10,998 bases of DNA from Coriobacteriaceae bacterium (GTDB lineage Bacteria > Actinomycetota > Coriobacteriia > Coriobacteriales > UMGS124), in the NCBI GenBank assembly GCA_019420325.1, contig JAHZHK010000058.1, positions 6,086 through 17,083 on the forward strand. The letters run 5' to 3'. Every line of letters starts with the position of its first letter. Position 1 is the first letter of the stretch. Shown here in pieces: positions 1-8,035 of the stretch. Below the pieces are notes generated by a model. That model saw only the letters and a program-made list of their open reading frames with translations, was not told the DNA's origin and made no database searches. Made by a program: the position numbers and the translations under genes.

Positions 1-693
1 TTCCTCACCAGCGTTCCCGGCCAGGAGGGTTTGGAGGAGGCGCTCATCGAGATGGGCGTGCTCACCTCCCAGCTCGGTCTTGCCCGAGAGATTCCTGCAG
101 CTCTCGTGCCTGATGAGGAAGCGGCGTTTGCCTATCTGCGCGGCGCTTTCTTGGCCGGCGGATTCGTCTCCGAGCCGCATACAGCCGACGCCCATATGGA
201 GATTGTGGCACAGACGCGTAGCATCGCCGACGGCATCGCCTCCATGTGCGAACGTGTGGGCATCCCTGCCCGCGTGGGTCGCCGGCGCGGCGCCTTCGTC
301 ATCTACCACAAGAGCGCCGAGGGCATCCAGGAGATGCTCGCGGCCTTGGGCGCCCCGCGCTGTGCACTCAAAATGGCACGGGTCCGCGCGGTGCGCTCTG
401 CTCGAAACGATGCAAACCGCCTGGTAAATGCCGAACTTGCGAATCAGAAGAAGGCCGCCGCCGCCGCAGGCAGCCAAACGCTTCTCGTTGAGCAGGTTAT
501 CGCCGAGGTGGGGTACGAAAAGCTCCCTCGCGCGCTCAAGGATTTCTGCGACCTTCGCCTGGCCCATGCCGACCTGTCGTTGCGCGAGCTGGGCAACATC
601 GCCGACCCACCCCTGTCAAAATCTGCCGTCGCACACCGCGTGCGCCGTTTAGAGCAGCTACTCGCCGAGCAGCGGGCAAACGGCAGCGAATGA
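1..693 (+). CDS. whiA: WhiA, DNA-binding regulator with LAGLIDADG-like fold (3' part; start lies before the window)
   Basis: The reading frame is open from base 1, so the first coding base lies upstream and only the last 230 residues are present. The piece YLRGAFLAGGFVSEP, about residues 49-63 of the visible part, is the hallmark of the WhiA LAGLIDADG-like core. The C-terminus carries the WhiA helix-turn-helix, with LRELGNIADPPLSKSAVAHR followed by an RLEQL helix. WhiA proteins bind DNA but lack endonuclease activity. In Streptomyces WhiA works with WhiB in sporulation-specific transcription. In non-sporulating bacteria it is linked to cell division and chromosome segregation. Its position directly ahead of gap matches the whiA-gap-pgk-tpi order of Actinomycetota. 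The TGA stop at 691-693 lies five bases before a -10-like box, so gap is probably started independently. The family call is very secure; the role in this organism is inferred. Confidence 0.96.
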   Translation, partial: FLTSVPGQEGLEEALIEMGVLTSQLGLAREIPAALVPDEEAAFAYLRGAFLAGGFVSEPHTADAHMEIVAQTRSIADGIASMCERVGIPARVGRRRGAFVIYHKSAEGIQEMLAALGAPRCALKMARVRAVRSARNDANRLVNAELANQKKAAAAAGSQTLLVEQVIAEVGYEKLPRALKDFCDLRLAHADLSLRELGNIADPPLSKSAVAHRVRRLEQLLAEQRANGSE

Positions 694-695
694 TA

Positions 696-709
696 CGTTA
701 CAATTGTGT
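696..709 (+). promoter_or_regulatory. Candidate promoter -10 box for gap
   Basis: TACAAT at 699-704 differs from TATAAT at one base and lies just after the whiA stop. A start near 711 would give a leader of about 52 bases before gap. No convincing -35 hexamer is seen at 16-18 bases. The flanking ACGTTACAATTG resembles the boxes upstream of pgk and of the binding-protein gene. Confidence 0.5.
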
Positions 710-731
710 TAACCATCTATCCGATGTTCGG

Positions 732-754
732 GCGTGGAGCCCACGTTAAGGAGG
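732..754 (+). promoter_or_regulatory. Leader hairpin and ribosome binding site of gap
   Basis: CGTGG (733-737) and CCACG (741-745) form a perfect five-pair inverted repeat with a three-base loop. It ends three bases before a near-ideal Shine-Dalgarno, AAGGAGG, at 748-754. The ATG at 763 is eight bases further on. This decides the start over an in-frame GTG at 706 that lacks a ribosome binding site and would add 19 unconserved residues. A regulatory role for the hairpin is unproven. Confidence 0.55.
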
Positions 755-762
755 ATTATCGC

Positions 763-1776
763 ATGACGGTCAGAATCGGTATCAACGGCTTCGGTCGCAT
801 CGGGCGCGTGGCGTTCCGCGCTGCTCTCGACGATCCCGATATCGAGGTCGTGGCCATCAACGACCTGGGCAAAACTGAGGCCATGGCGCAGCTTTGCCGC
901 CGCGACTCCGTCCACGGCAAGCTCGCACACGACCTGGTCGTCGATGGCATGGACTTCATCGTCGACGGCACGACCCGCATCAAGGGCCTCTCCGCCCGCG
1001 AGCCCAAGGCCATTCCCGCCCTTCCCTGGGGCGAGCTGGGCGTCGACGTCGTGCTCGACTGCACGGGCAAGTTCCGCTCCGCACCCGACCTGCGCCGTCA
1101 CATCGAGTGCGGCGCCAAGAAGGTCGCTCCCGCCAAGGGCGAGATCGACGGCACGTTCGTCGTCGGCGTCAACGACGACCAGTACGATCCCGACACGATG
1201 CACGTCGTGAGCAACGCCTCCTGCACCACGAACTGCCTGGCCCCCGTCGCCAAGGTCCTCGTGGACTCCTTCGGCGTCAAGCGCGGCTTCATGACTACGG
1301 TGCACTCCTACACCACCGACCAGCGCCTGCTCGACAACTCGCACTCCGACCTGCGTCGCGCCCGTGGCGCCGCCATGTCCATCATCCCCACCACCACCGG
1401 CGCCGCCAAGGCTCTCGGCCTGGTCATCCCCGAGCTCAAGGGCAAGCTCGACGGCTTCTCTGCCCGCGTTCCTACCCCCGACGGCTCCATGGTCGACCTC
1501 GTGGCCGAGCTTGAGCGTCCCGTGAGCATCGAGGAGATTAACGCTGCCATGAAGGCCGCGGCCGAGGGCCCGCTCAAGGGCATTCTGGCCTATTCCGAGG
1601 AGCCGCTCGTGTCCAACGACGTCATTGGCGAGAAGTGCTCGAGCCTGTTTGACGCCGGCTGCACGATGGTGCTCGGAGGCGAGGGCACGCTCGTGAAGGT
1701 CGTCTCCTGGTACGACAACGAGATGGGCTATTCCTGCCGCCTGCTCGACCTGGCAAAGATTGTCGCCACGCGCTAA
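763..1776 (+). CDS. gap: Glyceraldehyde-3-phosphate dehydrogenase, type I, NAD-dependent
   Basis: The 337-residue product is the usual length for this cytosolic glycolytic enzyme, which oxidises and phosphorylates glyceraldehyde 3-phosphate to 1,3-bisphosphoglycerate. The Rossmann motif GINGFGRIGR is at residues 6-15. Asp34 in INDL is the residue that normally selects NAD over NADP. The catalytic site SNASCTTNC is at 150-158, with nucleophile Cys154 and the partner His181 in TTVHSYT. The C-terminal SWYDNEMGYS is a common variant of the NEWGYS motif. After GAKKV the usual IISAP-type strand reads only APAKGE, so two or three residues appear to be missing near the cofactor site. The start is set by the AAGGAGG ribosome site. 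A strong terminator follows, so gap seems to be expressed apart from pgk-tpiA-gpmI. Confidence 0.97.
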   Translation: MTVRIGINGFGRIGRVAFRAALDDPDIEVVAINDLGKTEAMAQLCRRDSVHGKLAHDLVVDGMDFIVDGTTRIKGLSAREPKAIPALPWGELGVDVVLDCTGKFRSAPDLRRHIECGAKKVAPAKGEIDGTFVVGVNDDQYDPDTMHVVSNASCTTNCLAPVAKVLVDSFGVKRGFMTTVHSYTTDQRLLDNSHSDLRRARGAAMSIIPTTTGAAKALGLVIPELKGKLDGFSARVPTPDGSMVDLVAELERPVSIEEINAAMKAAAEGPLKGILAYSEEPLVSNDVIGEKCSSLFDAGCTMVLGGEGTLVKVVSWYDNEMGYSCRLLDLAKIVATR

Positions 1777-1855
1777 ACGGCCTGGTGCAAGGGCTGTTTA
1801 AAACCATTACGGAATCAAAAGCCCACGCCTGTGTTGTGATTGTATGACCTGTTTG

Positions 1856-1899
1856 CGCCGCCCAAAGGCCCGTCGTGGCTTTTGGGCGGCGTTTAGTTT
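1856..1899 (+). terminator. Rho-independent terminator after gap
   Basis: An 11-pair stem (1856-1866 with 1881-1891) continues inward for four more pairs (1867-1870 with 1877-1880, one G-U), giving about 15 pairs with a six-base loop. It is followed by TTTAGTTTG. The T tract is short and interrupted, but the stem is very stable. It lies 80 bases after the gap stop; the stretch between holds no gene. Confidence 0.85.
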
Positions 1900-1936
1900 G
1901 AACGGTATCCGGCTGCCTGGGGGCCGGAGGCGCCAT

Positions 1937-1950
1937 ACGGTACAATTCGA
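1937..1950 (+). promoter_or_regulatory. Candidate promoter -10 box for the pgk-tpiA-gpmI unit
   Basis: TACAAT at 1941-1946 lies between the gap terminator and pgk, where a new promoter is needed. The context ACGGTACAATTC is almost the same as that upstream of the binding-protein gene (ACGGTACACTTTC at 6027-6039) and gap. No good -35 is visible at the expected distance. A start near 1953 gives a leader of about 48 bases. Confidence 0.55.
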
Positions 1951-1962
1951 GTGCCTACAGCC

Positions 1963-1980
1963 GCGCCCCCTTTCGGGCGC
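1963..1980 (+). promoter_or_regulatory. Short GC-rich hairpin in the pgk leader
   Basis: GCGCCC (1963-1968) pairs perfectly with GGGCGC (1975-1980) around a six-base loop. It lies within the predicted pgk leader, about 12 bases before the ribosome site. There is no T tract, so it is not a terminator. It may protect the mRNA 5' end or be incidental. Confidence 0.35.
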
Positions 1981-2000
1981 ACGACTTGAATCGAGGAAGC

Positions 2001-3183
<1,183 letters not shown>

Positions 3184-3194
<11 letters not shown>

Positions 3195-4002
3195 CTTTGG
3201 TCGTCCTCAGTCTCAGCCCCAGCCCGCAGACGTGCGCAAGGTCGTCGTGGTGGGCAACTGGAAGATGAACAAGACTTATAGCGCCGCCGTTCAGCTTGCC
3301 CAGCTTGTCGACGACCGTCTCGAGCGTTCCTGGAAGAACAGCGTCGAGGTCATCCTGTGCCCGCCTGCCACGGCGCTTCGCGGCGTGAGCAACGTGCTCG
3401 CCTTCGACAAGTCCTTCGCGAAGGTGGGTGGCCAGGACTGCTCGCCGGAAGACTCGGGCGCCTTCACGGGTGACATTTCCGCGCCCATGCTCGCCGATCT
3501 CGATTGCACGTGGTGCATCGTGGGCCATTCCGAGCGCAGGCATGGTCACGGTGAGGCGAGCGAGCAGGTGTCTGCTAAGGCCGCCGCGCTCATCCGTGCC
3601 GGCATCGCTCCCATCGTGTGCGTCGGCGAGCCGCTTGACGTCTACGAGGCGGGCTCCACTTCTGCGTACGTGACCGAGCAGGTGCGTGCCTCTCTTACTG
3701 GGCTTGACCTGGCAGGTCGCGACTTCGCCGTTGCCTATGAGCCCGTTTGGGCCATCGGTTCGGGCAAGGTCCCCACGCCCGAGTATGTGCAGGACGTTGC
3801 CGCCCAGATTCGTGCAGCGGTGTCCGAGGCCGCGGGGCAGGACTGCGCCAAGCGCTGCTACGTGCTCTACGGCGGCTCCGTCAAGTCCGGCAACGCCGCG
3901 TTTTTCACTGCATGCGCCGATGTGGACGGCGTGCTCGTGGGCGGCGACGCCCTTGATGCCGACAAGTTCACCGACATCGTGAAGGCGGTGCTGCATGTAT
4001 AG
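3184..4002 (+). CDS. tpiA: Triosephosphate isomerase
   Basis: This 272-residue enzyme interconverts dihydroxyacetone phosphate and glyceraldehyde 3-phosphate. GNWKMNK supplies the catalytic lysine (Lys27). IVGHSERR carries His115. The signature AYEPVWAIGSGK carries the catalytic base Glu186. The phosphate-binding loops LYGGSVK and VLVGGDAL are near the C-terminus. The ATG at 3184 lies inside the end of pgk and has GGAGG at 3170-3174, nine bases upstream. It adds about 18 residues rich in Pro and Gln before the first strand, longer than usual. The alternative GTG at 3232 would give a standard N-terminus but has no ribosome site. The 3' end overlaps gpmI by 8 bp. The family call is certain; the exact start is less so. 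Confidence 0.96.
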
Positions 4003-5548
4003 GCTTCCCGCCCTCCTCGTCATTATGGACGGCCTGGGATGGGCTGCGCCCAGCGAGGCAAATGCCGTGAGCCTCGCCGCCACGCCCAATCTCGACGCCC
4101 TCATGGCGCAGTATCCGTGGACGACCATCGAGGCTTCCGGCGAGGCTGTCGGCCTGCCTGCGGGCCAAATGGGCAACTCCGAGGTCGGTCACCTCAACAT
4201 CGGTGCAGGGCGCGTGGTCATGCAGGAGCTCATGCGCCTGAACCATGCCGTTCAGACCGGTGGGATCTTTGAGAACGAGGTGCTCGTCGAGGCCTGCCGC
4301 AAGGTCGCTGCGAGCAAGTCTACCCTGCATGTGATGGGTCTCATGTCCGACGGCGGCGTGCACTCCCACATCCGTCACTGCCTGGCGCTGCTCGAGTTGG
4401 CCGCCCGCGAGGGTGTTCAGCGTGTGCGCGTGCATGCCTTCCTCGACGGCCGCGACGTCGCCCCCGACTCCGGCCTGGGTTATCTCGACGAGCTTTCGGC
4501 GGCGTGCGCCAACATCTCTGAGAAGAGCGCGTGCGACTGCCGCATCGGGTCGGTGTCGGGTCGCTATTACGCTATGGACCGCGACAACCGTTGGGAGCGC
4601 GTGCAGCGCGCATGGGACGCCATCGTCCTGGGCCGCGGTACTGCCGTCCAGCCTGCCCGCCAGGGCGTTGAGGCCAGCTATGCAGCGGGTGTCTACGACG
4701 AGTTCGTCGTGCCGTTTGCCTGCGACGAAGCCGGCGTCGTCGATGGCGACGCAGTGGTGTTCTTCAACTTTAGGCCCGACCGTGCCCGTGAGCTTTCCCG
4801 TGCTTTCACCGAGGCCGACTTCACCGGCTTCGAGCGCGGCCGTGCCCCGCAGGTGAACTTCGTTACCATGACCGAGTACGACCCCGAGCTTAACGTGCAG
4901 GTCGCCTTCCCGAAGGAGAACCCGCAAAACGTTCTTGCCGACGTTGTCGCAGCTGCGGGCCTGCGCCAGTTCCACACCGCTGAGACTGAGAAATACGCGC
5001 ACGTGACGTTCTTCATTAACGGCGGCGTCGAGCAGCCCAAGCAGGGGGAGGAGCGCGTGCTCGTTGCCTCGCCGAAGGTTGCCACCTACGACCTCCAGCC
5101 GCAGATGAGTGCCCCCGAGGTTGCCGACGGCCTCAAGGCGGCTATCGAGTCCGACGAGGCCGACGTGTATGTGGTCAACTTTGCCAACCCCGACATGGTG
5201 GGTCACACCGGCAACGTCGAGGCGGCCGTGCGTGCTGTGGAGGCCACCGATGTAGCTGTGGGCAAGGTTGTCGATGCCGTGCGGGCCAAGGGTGGTTTTG
5301 CCATCATCATCGCCGACCACGGCAACTGCGACTGCATGTTCAAGGTTGATGCGGACGGGCAGCGCCACCCCGTGACGTCCCATACTACGGCGCCTGTGCC
5401 CTTCATCGTCGTTGCCGACGGGGTCGAGATTGTGCCTGACGCCCACGGCAAGCTCTGCGATGTGGCCCCCTCGCTCATCGATCTTGTAGGATTGGAGAAA
5501 CCGGACTGCTGGACGGGTAAGAGCCTTATCCAACACAAGGTTTCCTGA
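3995..5548 (+). CDS. gpmI: 2,3-bisphosphoglycerate-independent phosphoglycerate mutase
   Basis: The 517-residue protein belongs to the alkaline-phosphatase superfamily and interconverts 3- and 2-phosphoglycerate using two metal ions (usually Mn). Asp12 in VIMDGLG starts the metal site. Ser62 in GQMGNSEVGH is the residue that takes up the phosphate. HAFLDGRDVAPDS, RYYAMDRDNRW (from 190) and FNFRPDRARE hold substrate-binding residues. Asp400 and His404 (NPDMVGHTGN), Asp441 and His442 (IADHGN) and the His of SHTTAPVP complete the metal ligands. The active site is complete. The ATG overlaps the tpiA stop by 8 bp, with GAAGG at 3981-3985 as a modest ribosome site, so translational coupling is likely. 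Placing gpmI between tpiA and secG resembles clostridial glycolytic operons more than the Streptomyces order. Enolase, the next enzyme, is absent from the window. Confidence 0.97.
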   Translation: MYRLPALLVIMDGLGWAAPSEANAVSLAATPNLDALMAQYPWTTIEASGEAVGLPAGQMGNSEVGHLNIGAGRVVMQELMRLNHAVQTGGIFENEVLVEACRKVAASKSTLHVMGLMSDGGVHSHIRHCLALLELAAREGVQRVRVHAFLDGRDVAPDSGLGYLDELSAACANISEKSACDCRIGSVSGRYYAMDRDNRWERVQRAWDAIVLGRGTAVQPARQGVEASYAAGVYDEFVVPFACDEAGVVDGDAVVFFNFRPDRARELSRAFTEADFTGFERGRAPQVNFVTMTEYDPELNVQVAFPKENPQNVLADVVAAAGLRQFHTAETEKYAHVTFFINGGVEQPKQGEERVLVASPKVATYDLQPQMSAPEVADGLKAAIESDEADVYVVNFANPDMVGHTGNVEAAVRAVEATDVAVGKVVDAVRAKGGFAIIIADHGNCDCMFKVDADGQRHPVTSHTTAPVPFIVVADGVEIVPDAHGKLCDVAPSLIDLVGLEKPDCWTGKSLIQHKVS

Positions 5549-5554
5549 TACAAT
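5546..5554 (+). promoter_or_regulatory. Candidate extended -10 promoter for secG abutting the gpmI stop
   Basis: TGATACAAT at 5546-5554 combines an extended -10 (TGn) with a one-mismatch -10 hexamer. Its TGA is also the gpmI stop codon. A start near 5561 would give a leader of about 118 bases before secG. No clear -35 is seen, which extended -10 promoters can tolerate. Read-through from gpmI is also possible because no terminator separates the genes. Confidence 0.45.
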
Positions 5555-5582
5555 CACCTACTGTTTCCGCTCTAGGCGTGCC

Positions 5583-5662
5583 GCGATTGGGTCCAAGTGA
5601 CTCGGCTGACCCGTCGTAACTCGCTTTACCTGCGGTTTTAACGTTAAGACCTTTAGTCCGCA
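5583..5662 (+). promoter_or_regulatory. Structured leader upstream of secG with a near-perfect palindrome
   Basis: Three elements are visible. First, bases 5583-5593 and 5608-5617 form about ten pairs with one bulge, around GGGTC/GACCC. Second, bases 5634-5651 form an 18-bp palindrome, GGTTTTAAC then GTTAAGACC, with a single mismatched position that would be a G-U pair in RNA. Third, TGCGG (5631-5635) can pair with CCGCA (5658-5662), which ends four bases before the ribosome site. The second and third pairings share bases 5634-5635 and exclude each other. No T tract follows any of them. The palindrome could be a protein operator or part of an RNA switch; no known riboswitch was recognised. 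Confidence 0.4.
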
Positions 5663-5678
5663 CTATGAGGAGCGCATC

Positions 5679-5930
5679 TTGAACCCTCTGCTTATCCCGC
5701 TGATTGTTATCTGGTTCCTTTCTGGCATCGGCCTTGTTATCTTCATTCTTATGCATTCCGGCAAGGGCACGGGTGTTTCGGAGATGATTGCCGGTTCCAT
5801 GTACTCAAACATGGGCGGCACGGGCACGGTCGAGAAGAACCTCGATAAGCTCACTATCATCTGCGCTGCCGTCTTCATCATCTGCCTGCTTATCTTCATG
5901 CTCATCTTCCCGCAGGGCAGCGTGGCATAG
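5679..5930 (+). CDS. secG: Preprotein translocase subunit SecG
   Basis: This 83-residue membrane protein has the two-helix layout of SecG, the small accessory subunit of the SecYEG channel in the cytoplasmic membrane. A first hydrophobic helix spans about residues 4-25. A Gly/Ser-rich loop with HSGKGTGVSEMIAGS, GGTGTVEKNLDKLT follows. A second helix runs from about 57 to 78. The loop-to-helix-2 pattern, with a lysine-glycine pair after helix 1 and NLDKLT before helix 2, is typical. The start codon is TTG at 5679, chosen because GAGGAG at 5667-5672 lies six bases upstream and no in-frame ATG precedes it. secG downstream of tpi is an established arrangement in Actinomycetota. A strong terminator follows. 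Confidence 0.93.
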   Translation: MNPLLIPLIVIWFLSGIGLVIFILMHSGKGTGVSEMIAGSMYSNMGGTGTVEKNLDKLTIICAAVFIICLLIFMLIFPQGSVA

Positions 5931-5965
5931 GGTCTGCTCCAAACCTGAGATTCAAGGTATCTGAG

Positions 5966-5998
5966 GGTGCCGGCGTGTAGAGCGTCGGCACCTTTTTT
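5966..5998 (+). terminator. Rho-independent terminator after secG
   Basis: GGTGCCG (5966-5972) pairs with CGGCACC (5986-5992). Four more inner pairs, two of them G-U, close a five-base loop. A run of six T follows at 5993-5998. This clearly ends the glycolysis-secG block. Confidence 0.93.
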
Positions 5999-6026
5999 CG
6001 TTTGCGCGCCGCCGTGAGCCCGTCTC

Positions 6027-6040
6027 ACGGTACACTTTCA
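6027..6040 (+). promoter_or_regulatory. Candidate promoter -10 box for the binding-protein gene
   Basis: TACACT at 6031-6036 within ACGGTACACTTTC resembles the boxes upstream of pgk and gap. It sits just after the secG terminator and 31 bases before the ATG at 6067. No -35 match is seen at 17 bases. Confidence 0.45.
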
Positions 6041-6066
6041 GCAACGAGCGACGGGCAGGAGATGGC

Positions 6067-7767
6067 ATGAGGCGAGATCGAGAGACGGGTATGGTAAGCC
6101 GGCGCGAGTTTGCCGCATCGGCGCTTTTGGGCGCCGGCGCAGCGCTCTTGGGAGGATGCAGCCTCAATGGGGTCATGCCTGGCTCCAGTCCCATCGAGCT
6201 GCCTGTGGTGAACGAGGCGAGACTTGCCGCCAATCAGGGCGCCCCTGAAGCTGTCCGTGTGCTTGAAGGCGGTACGCTTACGTGCCAGAGCGTCCCGCTT
6301 TCTACGGTCAACCCCCATGAGGCCTGGGGGTATTGGGAGCGGCTTGTGTGCCGCTGCATGTTCGACAGCCTGACGCAATATGACTTCGACCAGATGATGC
6401 TTGTGGGAAAAGCAGCCACAAGCTGGGAGGCCGACCTTTTCTCGGAGCGTTTTACCTTTCACCTGCGTGAGGGCATGGCGTTTCAAAACGGAGAGTCCGT
6501 CACTTCGACGTGCTTCGCCAATGCCTGGAATGTCCTTGTTGCTCATGGTGGGCATGGACTTGCGTCGTGTCTGTCCATGGTGGTGGGATTCGAGGATGTC
6601 GCGGCGGGCGTCGCGGGTGCGCAGCTTGATTTGGAGTGCCCCGACGATTACACGCTCATCGTGAACCTTGCGCACAGCTTTCCCGACTTCGCCTATCTGG
6701 CGAGCCTGCCGCAGCTCGCTCCCATGTCCGTCGCATCTTTCAAGGCGGAAGGGGGATTTGGCGACGTGCCCTGTGGCAACGGGCCATTCTGCCTCGACGG
6801 CGCTCTTCAAGCTGACGCCGGCGTGCATCTTGTGCGCAATGCCAGCTATTGGGGGACAAATGCCCATGTCGACGCGCTCCAGTTCCAGGTCAACGAGGAC
6901 TTCACGGATGTGGGCGAGGCGATAAAGACGGGTAATCTCGACGTTACGCTCGTGCCTGTCGATCAAGCGAGCGCGCTGTCCGACGAGTTGGGCCCCGCCG
7001 GCCCCGATCGTATCCTGAACCCCGATGCGCAGGTTGCTCATGAGGGTTTCAGAAGCGTCTGCATGCTCGTGTGCAACTGTGCCCGTGAGCCGTTTGACCA
7101 GGCCGAGACGCGCCGCGCGCTTGAACGCGCGCTCGACGTTCAGGTTCTGGCGACTGCCCTCGGTCTTGACCCCCTTTGTGCGGCCGACGGTGCGCTGCTG
7201 CCCTCGAACCTCGGCTACGAGGAGCGTGCCTGGAAGCTTCCCGATAATGAGCTGGAAAAGGGTCTCTCTGATCAGGTAGACGCTGCCCTCGGCACGGATG
7301 AGCTCGAGATGCTTTGCGATCCTTGCCTGCTTGCAGGCCTGGGTCAGGAGGTAGCCGCGCAGCTCGACGACGCGGGCGTTACCGTGTGCGTCGACACCCC
7401 TTCGTGGTCCGAGTACCTCTCCAGGCTGCAGGAGGGCGACTTCGAGCTTGCCCTCGTGTGCCACCTGCCTCCGTGCGATGCGGCCGGCGCGGAGCTCTTC
7501 AGCCTCTTCCATTCTCGGGGTGGCGACAACCTGGGCGGATATGCCAGCGCCGAAGTTGACGAGGCACTCGAGTCGGCCTGGGAATTGTCCGATGAGGCAG
7601 CCAGGCTCGATGTCCTGCGCGAGGTGTGTCAGACCATCGCCCAGGACATGCCGGTCGTACCTCTCCTGTATGCGGGCCCTGGCGTTGCTTGCTCTTCCCG
7701 CGTCAACTCTTTGGCGGTCTCAGCCGATTACACACTCGACTTTGCGGGATGCTGGCTTTCGGCGTAG
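6067..7767 (+). CDS. ABC transporter substrate-binding lipoprotein, family 5 (peptide/oligopeptide type), predicted Tat export
   Basis: The 566-residue protein has the length and layout of family 5 solute-binding proteins (DppA/OppA/NikA-like), which deliver peptides, nickel or other ligands to ABC importers. The N-terminus holds SRREF (11-15), a twin-arginine motif, then a hydrophobic stretch and the lipobox LLGGC with Cys31. It is therefore predicted to be exported, possibly by Tat, and anchored by lipid outside the membrane. The mature part opens with GGTLTCQSVPLSTVNPHEA, then VCRCMFDSLTQYD and the family-typical TFHLREGMAFQNGESVTS. The ATG at 6067 has AGGAGA at 6057-6062; ATG 6091 would still keep the signal. 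No permease or ATPase genes flank it, so it is an orphan component whose transporter must be elsewhere. The ligand cannot be told from sequence. Confidence 0.88.
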   Translation: MRRDRETGMVSRREFAASALLGAGAALLGGCSLNGVMPGSSPIELPVVNEARLAANQGAPEAVRVLEGGTLTCQSVPLSTVNPHEAWGYWERLVCRCMFDSLTQYDFDQMMLVGKAATSWEADLFSERFTFHLREGMAFQNGESVTSTCFANAWNVLVAHGGHGLASCLSMVVGFEDVAAGVAGAQLDLECPDDYTLIVNLAHSFPDFAYLASLPQLAPMSVASFKAEGGFGDVPCGNGPFCLDGALQADAGVHLVRNASYWGTNAHVDALQFQVNEDFTDVGEAIKTGNLDVTLVPVDQASALSDELGPAGPDRILNPDAQVAHEGFRSVCMLVCNCAREPFDQAETRRALERALDVQVLATALGLDPLCAADGALLPSNLGYEERAWKLPDNELEKGLSDQVDAALGTDELEMLCDPCLLAGLGQEVAAQLDDAGVTVCVDTPSWSEYLSRLQEGDFELALVCHLPPCDAAGAELFSLFHSRGGDNLGGYASAEVDEALESAWELSDEAARLDVLREVCQTIAQDMPVVPLLYAGPGVACSSRVNSLAVSADYTLDFAGCWLSA

Positions 7768-7831
7768 CGTGATTCATGTATGGTGGAACTGTGAACTACT
7801 CTCTGGTTTCGAAGAGACTTCAATTCAGAGC

Positions 7832-7860
7832 TTGTCAGAGACAGTCTTGTATTGTATAGT
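7832..7860 (+). promoter_or_regulatory. Sigma-70-type promoter of tRNA-Leu
   Basis: TTGTCA (7832-7837) and TATAGT (7855-7860) each differ from consensus at one base and are exactly 17 bases apart. This is the best-formed promoter in the window. Predicted initiation near 7867 leaves a leader of about 11 bases for RNase P to remove. The 64 bases between the preceding gene and this promoter hold no clear terminator. Confidence 0.8.
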
Positions 7861-7877
7861 TATTTCTTGCGTTGCAA

Positions 7878-7965
7878 GTCGGAGTGGCGGAATAGGCAGA
7901 CGCGCTAGCTTGAGGTGCTAGTGACCTTTACGGTCTTGCGGGTTCAAGTCCCGCCTCCGACACCA
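7878..7965 (+). tRNA. tRNA-Leu (anticodon GAG), class II, CCA encoded
   Basis: The acceptor arms GTCGGAG (7878-7884) and CTCCGAC (7955-7961) pair perfectly, followed by discriminator A and an encoded CCA (7963-7965). The anticodon stem CTAGC/GCTAG (7905-7909, 7917-7921) encloses TTGAGGT, giving anticodon GAG at 7912-7914, which reads CUC and CUU leucine codons. A long variable arm with GACC/GGTC is typical of leucine tRNAs. The T arm GCGGG-TTCAAGT-CCCGC (7938-7954) is canonical. Confidence 0.98.
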
Positions 7966-7974
7966 TTCAATTTC

Positions 7975-7999
7975 AAAGAGCCCCGCAAGGGGCTCTTTT
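7975..7999 (+). terminator. Rho-independent terminator after tRNA-Leu
   Basis: AAAGAGCCCC (7975-7984) pairs perfectly with GGGGCTCTTT (7989-7998) around a GCAA tetraloop, ending in TTTT. It starts nine bases after the tRNA CCA end. The A and T flanks would also let it act weakly on the other strand. Confidence 0.92.
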
Positions 8000-8001
8000 C
8001 G

Positions 8002-8007
8002 TATATG
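8002..8007 (+). promoter_or_regulatory. Weak candidate -10 box for the phosphatase gene
   Basis: TATATG lies between the tRNA terminator and the ATG at 8036, where a promoter would be needed if termination is complete. No -35 is visible, as that position falls inside the terminator stem. Leakage through the terminator is an alternative source of transcript. Confidence 0.25.
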
Positions 8008-8035
8008 TCCACCTTAGGGATGCCGAGGTTACGAC

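Noticed and set aside
697..713. A Rex- or CggR-like operator at gap (GTTACAATTGTGTTAAC)
   Set aside because: Only one half-site resembles the Rex consensus and the symmetry is broken by extra bases. It also overlaps the -10 box by chance composition, so no operator is called.
706..762. An N-terminally extended GAPDH starting at GTG 706
   Set aside because: It would begin within the promoter-like region without a ribosome site, while ATG 763 has AAGGAGG and begins directly at the conserved Rossmann strand.
1777..1855. Possible small RNA or gene in the 79 bases after gap
   Set aside because: No ribosome site with an open frame and only a weak, bulged GGGCT/AGCCC pairing are seen. It reads as an ordinary 3' untranslated tail.
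3968..5557. A 529-codon open frame on the - strand across gpmI
   Set aside because: It mirrors gpmI, which has a complete active site. The antisense protein has low-complexity His/Val/Gly-rich sequence typical of a high-GC shadow frame, and resembles no family I know.
6025..7512. A 495-codon open frame on the - strand across the binding-protein gene
   Set aside because: It lies opposite a clear family 5 binding protein with signal and lipobox. Its open state follows from GC-rich codon use, and no recognisable domain is seen.
7801..7830. A terminator for the binding-protein gene (CTCTG/CAGAG)
   Set aside because: Five outer pairs with poor inner pairing and no T tract. It is not convincing as a terminator.
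7878..7965. tRNA-Leu (and tRNA-Cys) as attachment sites for an integrated element
   Set aside because: No integrase, no repeat of the tRNA 3' end within the window and no shift in gene style beside them.
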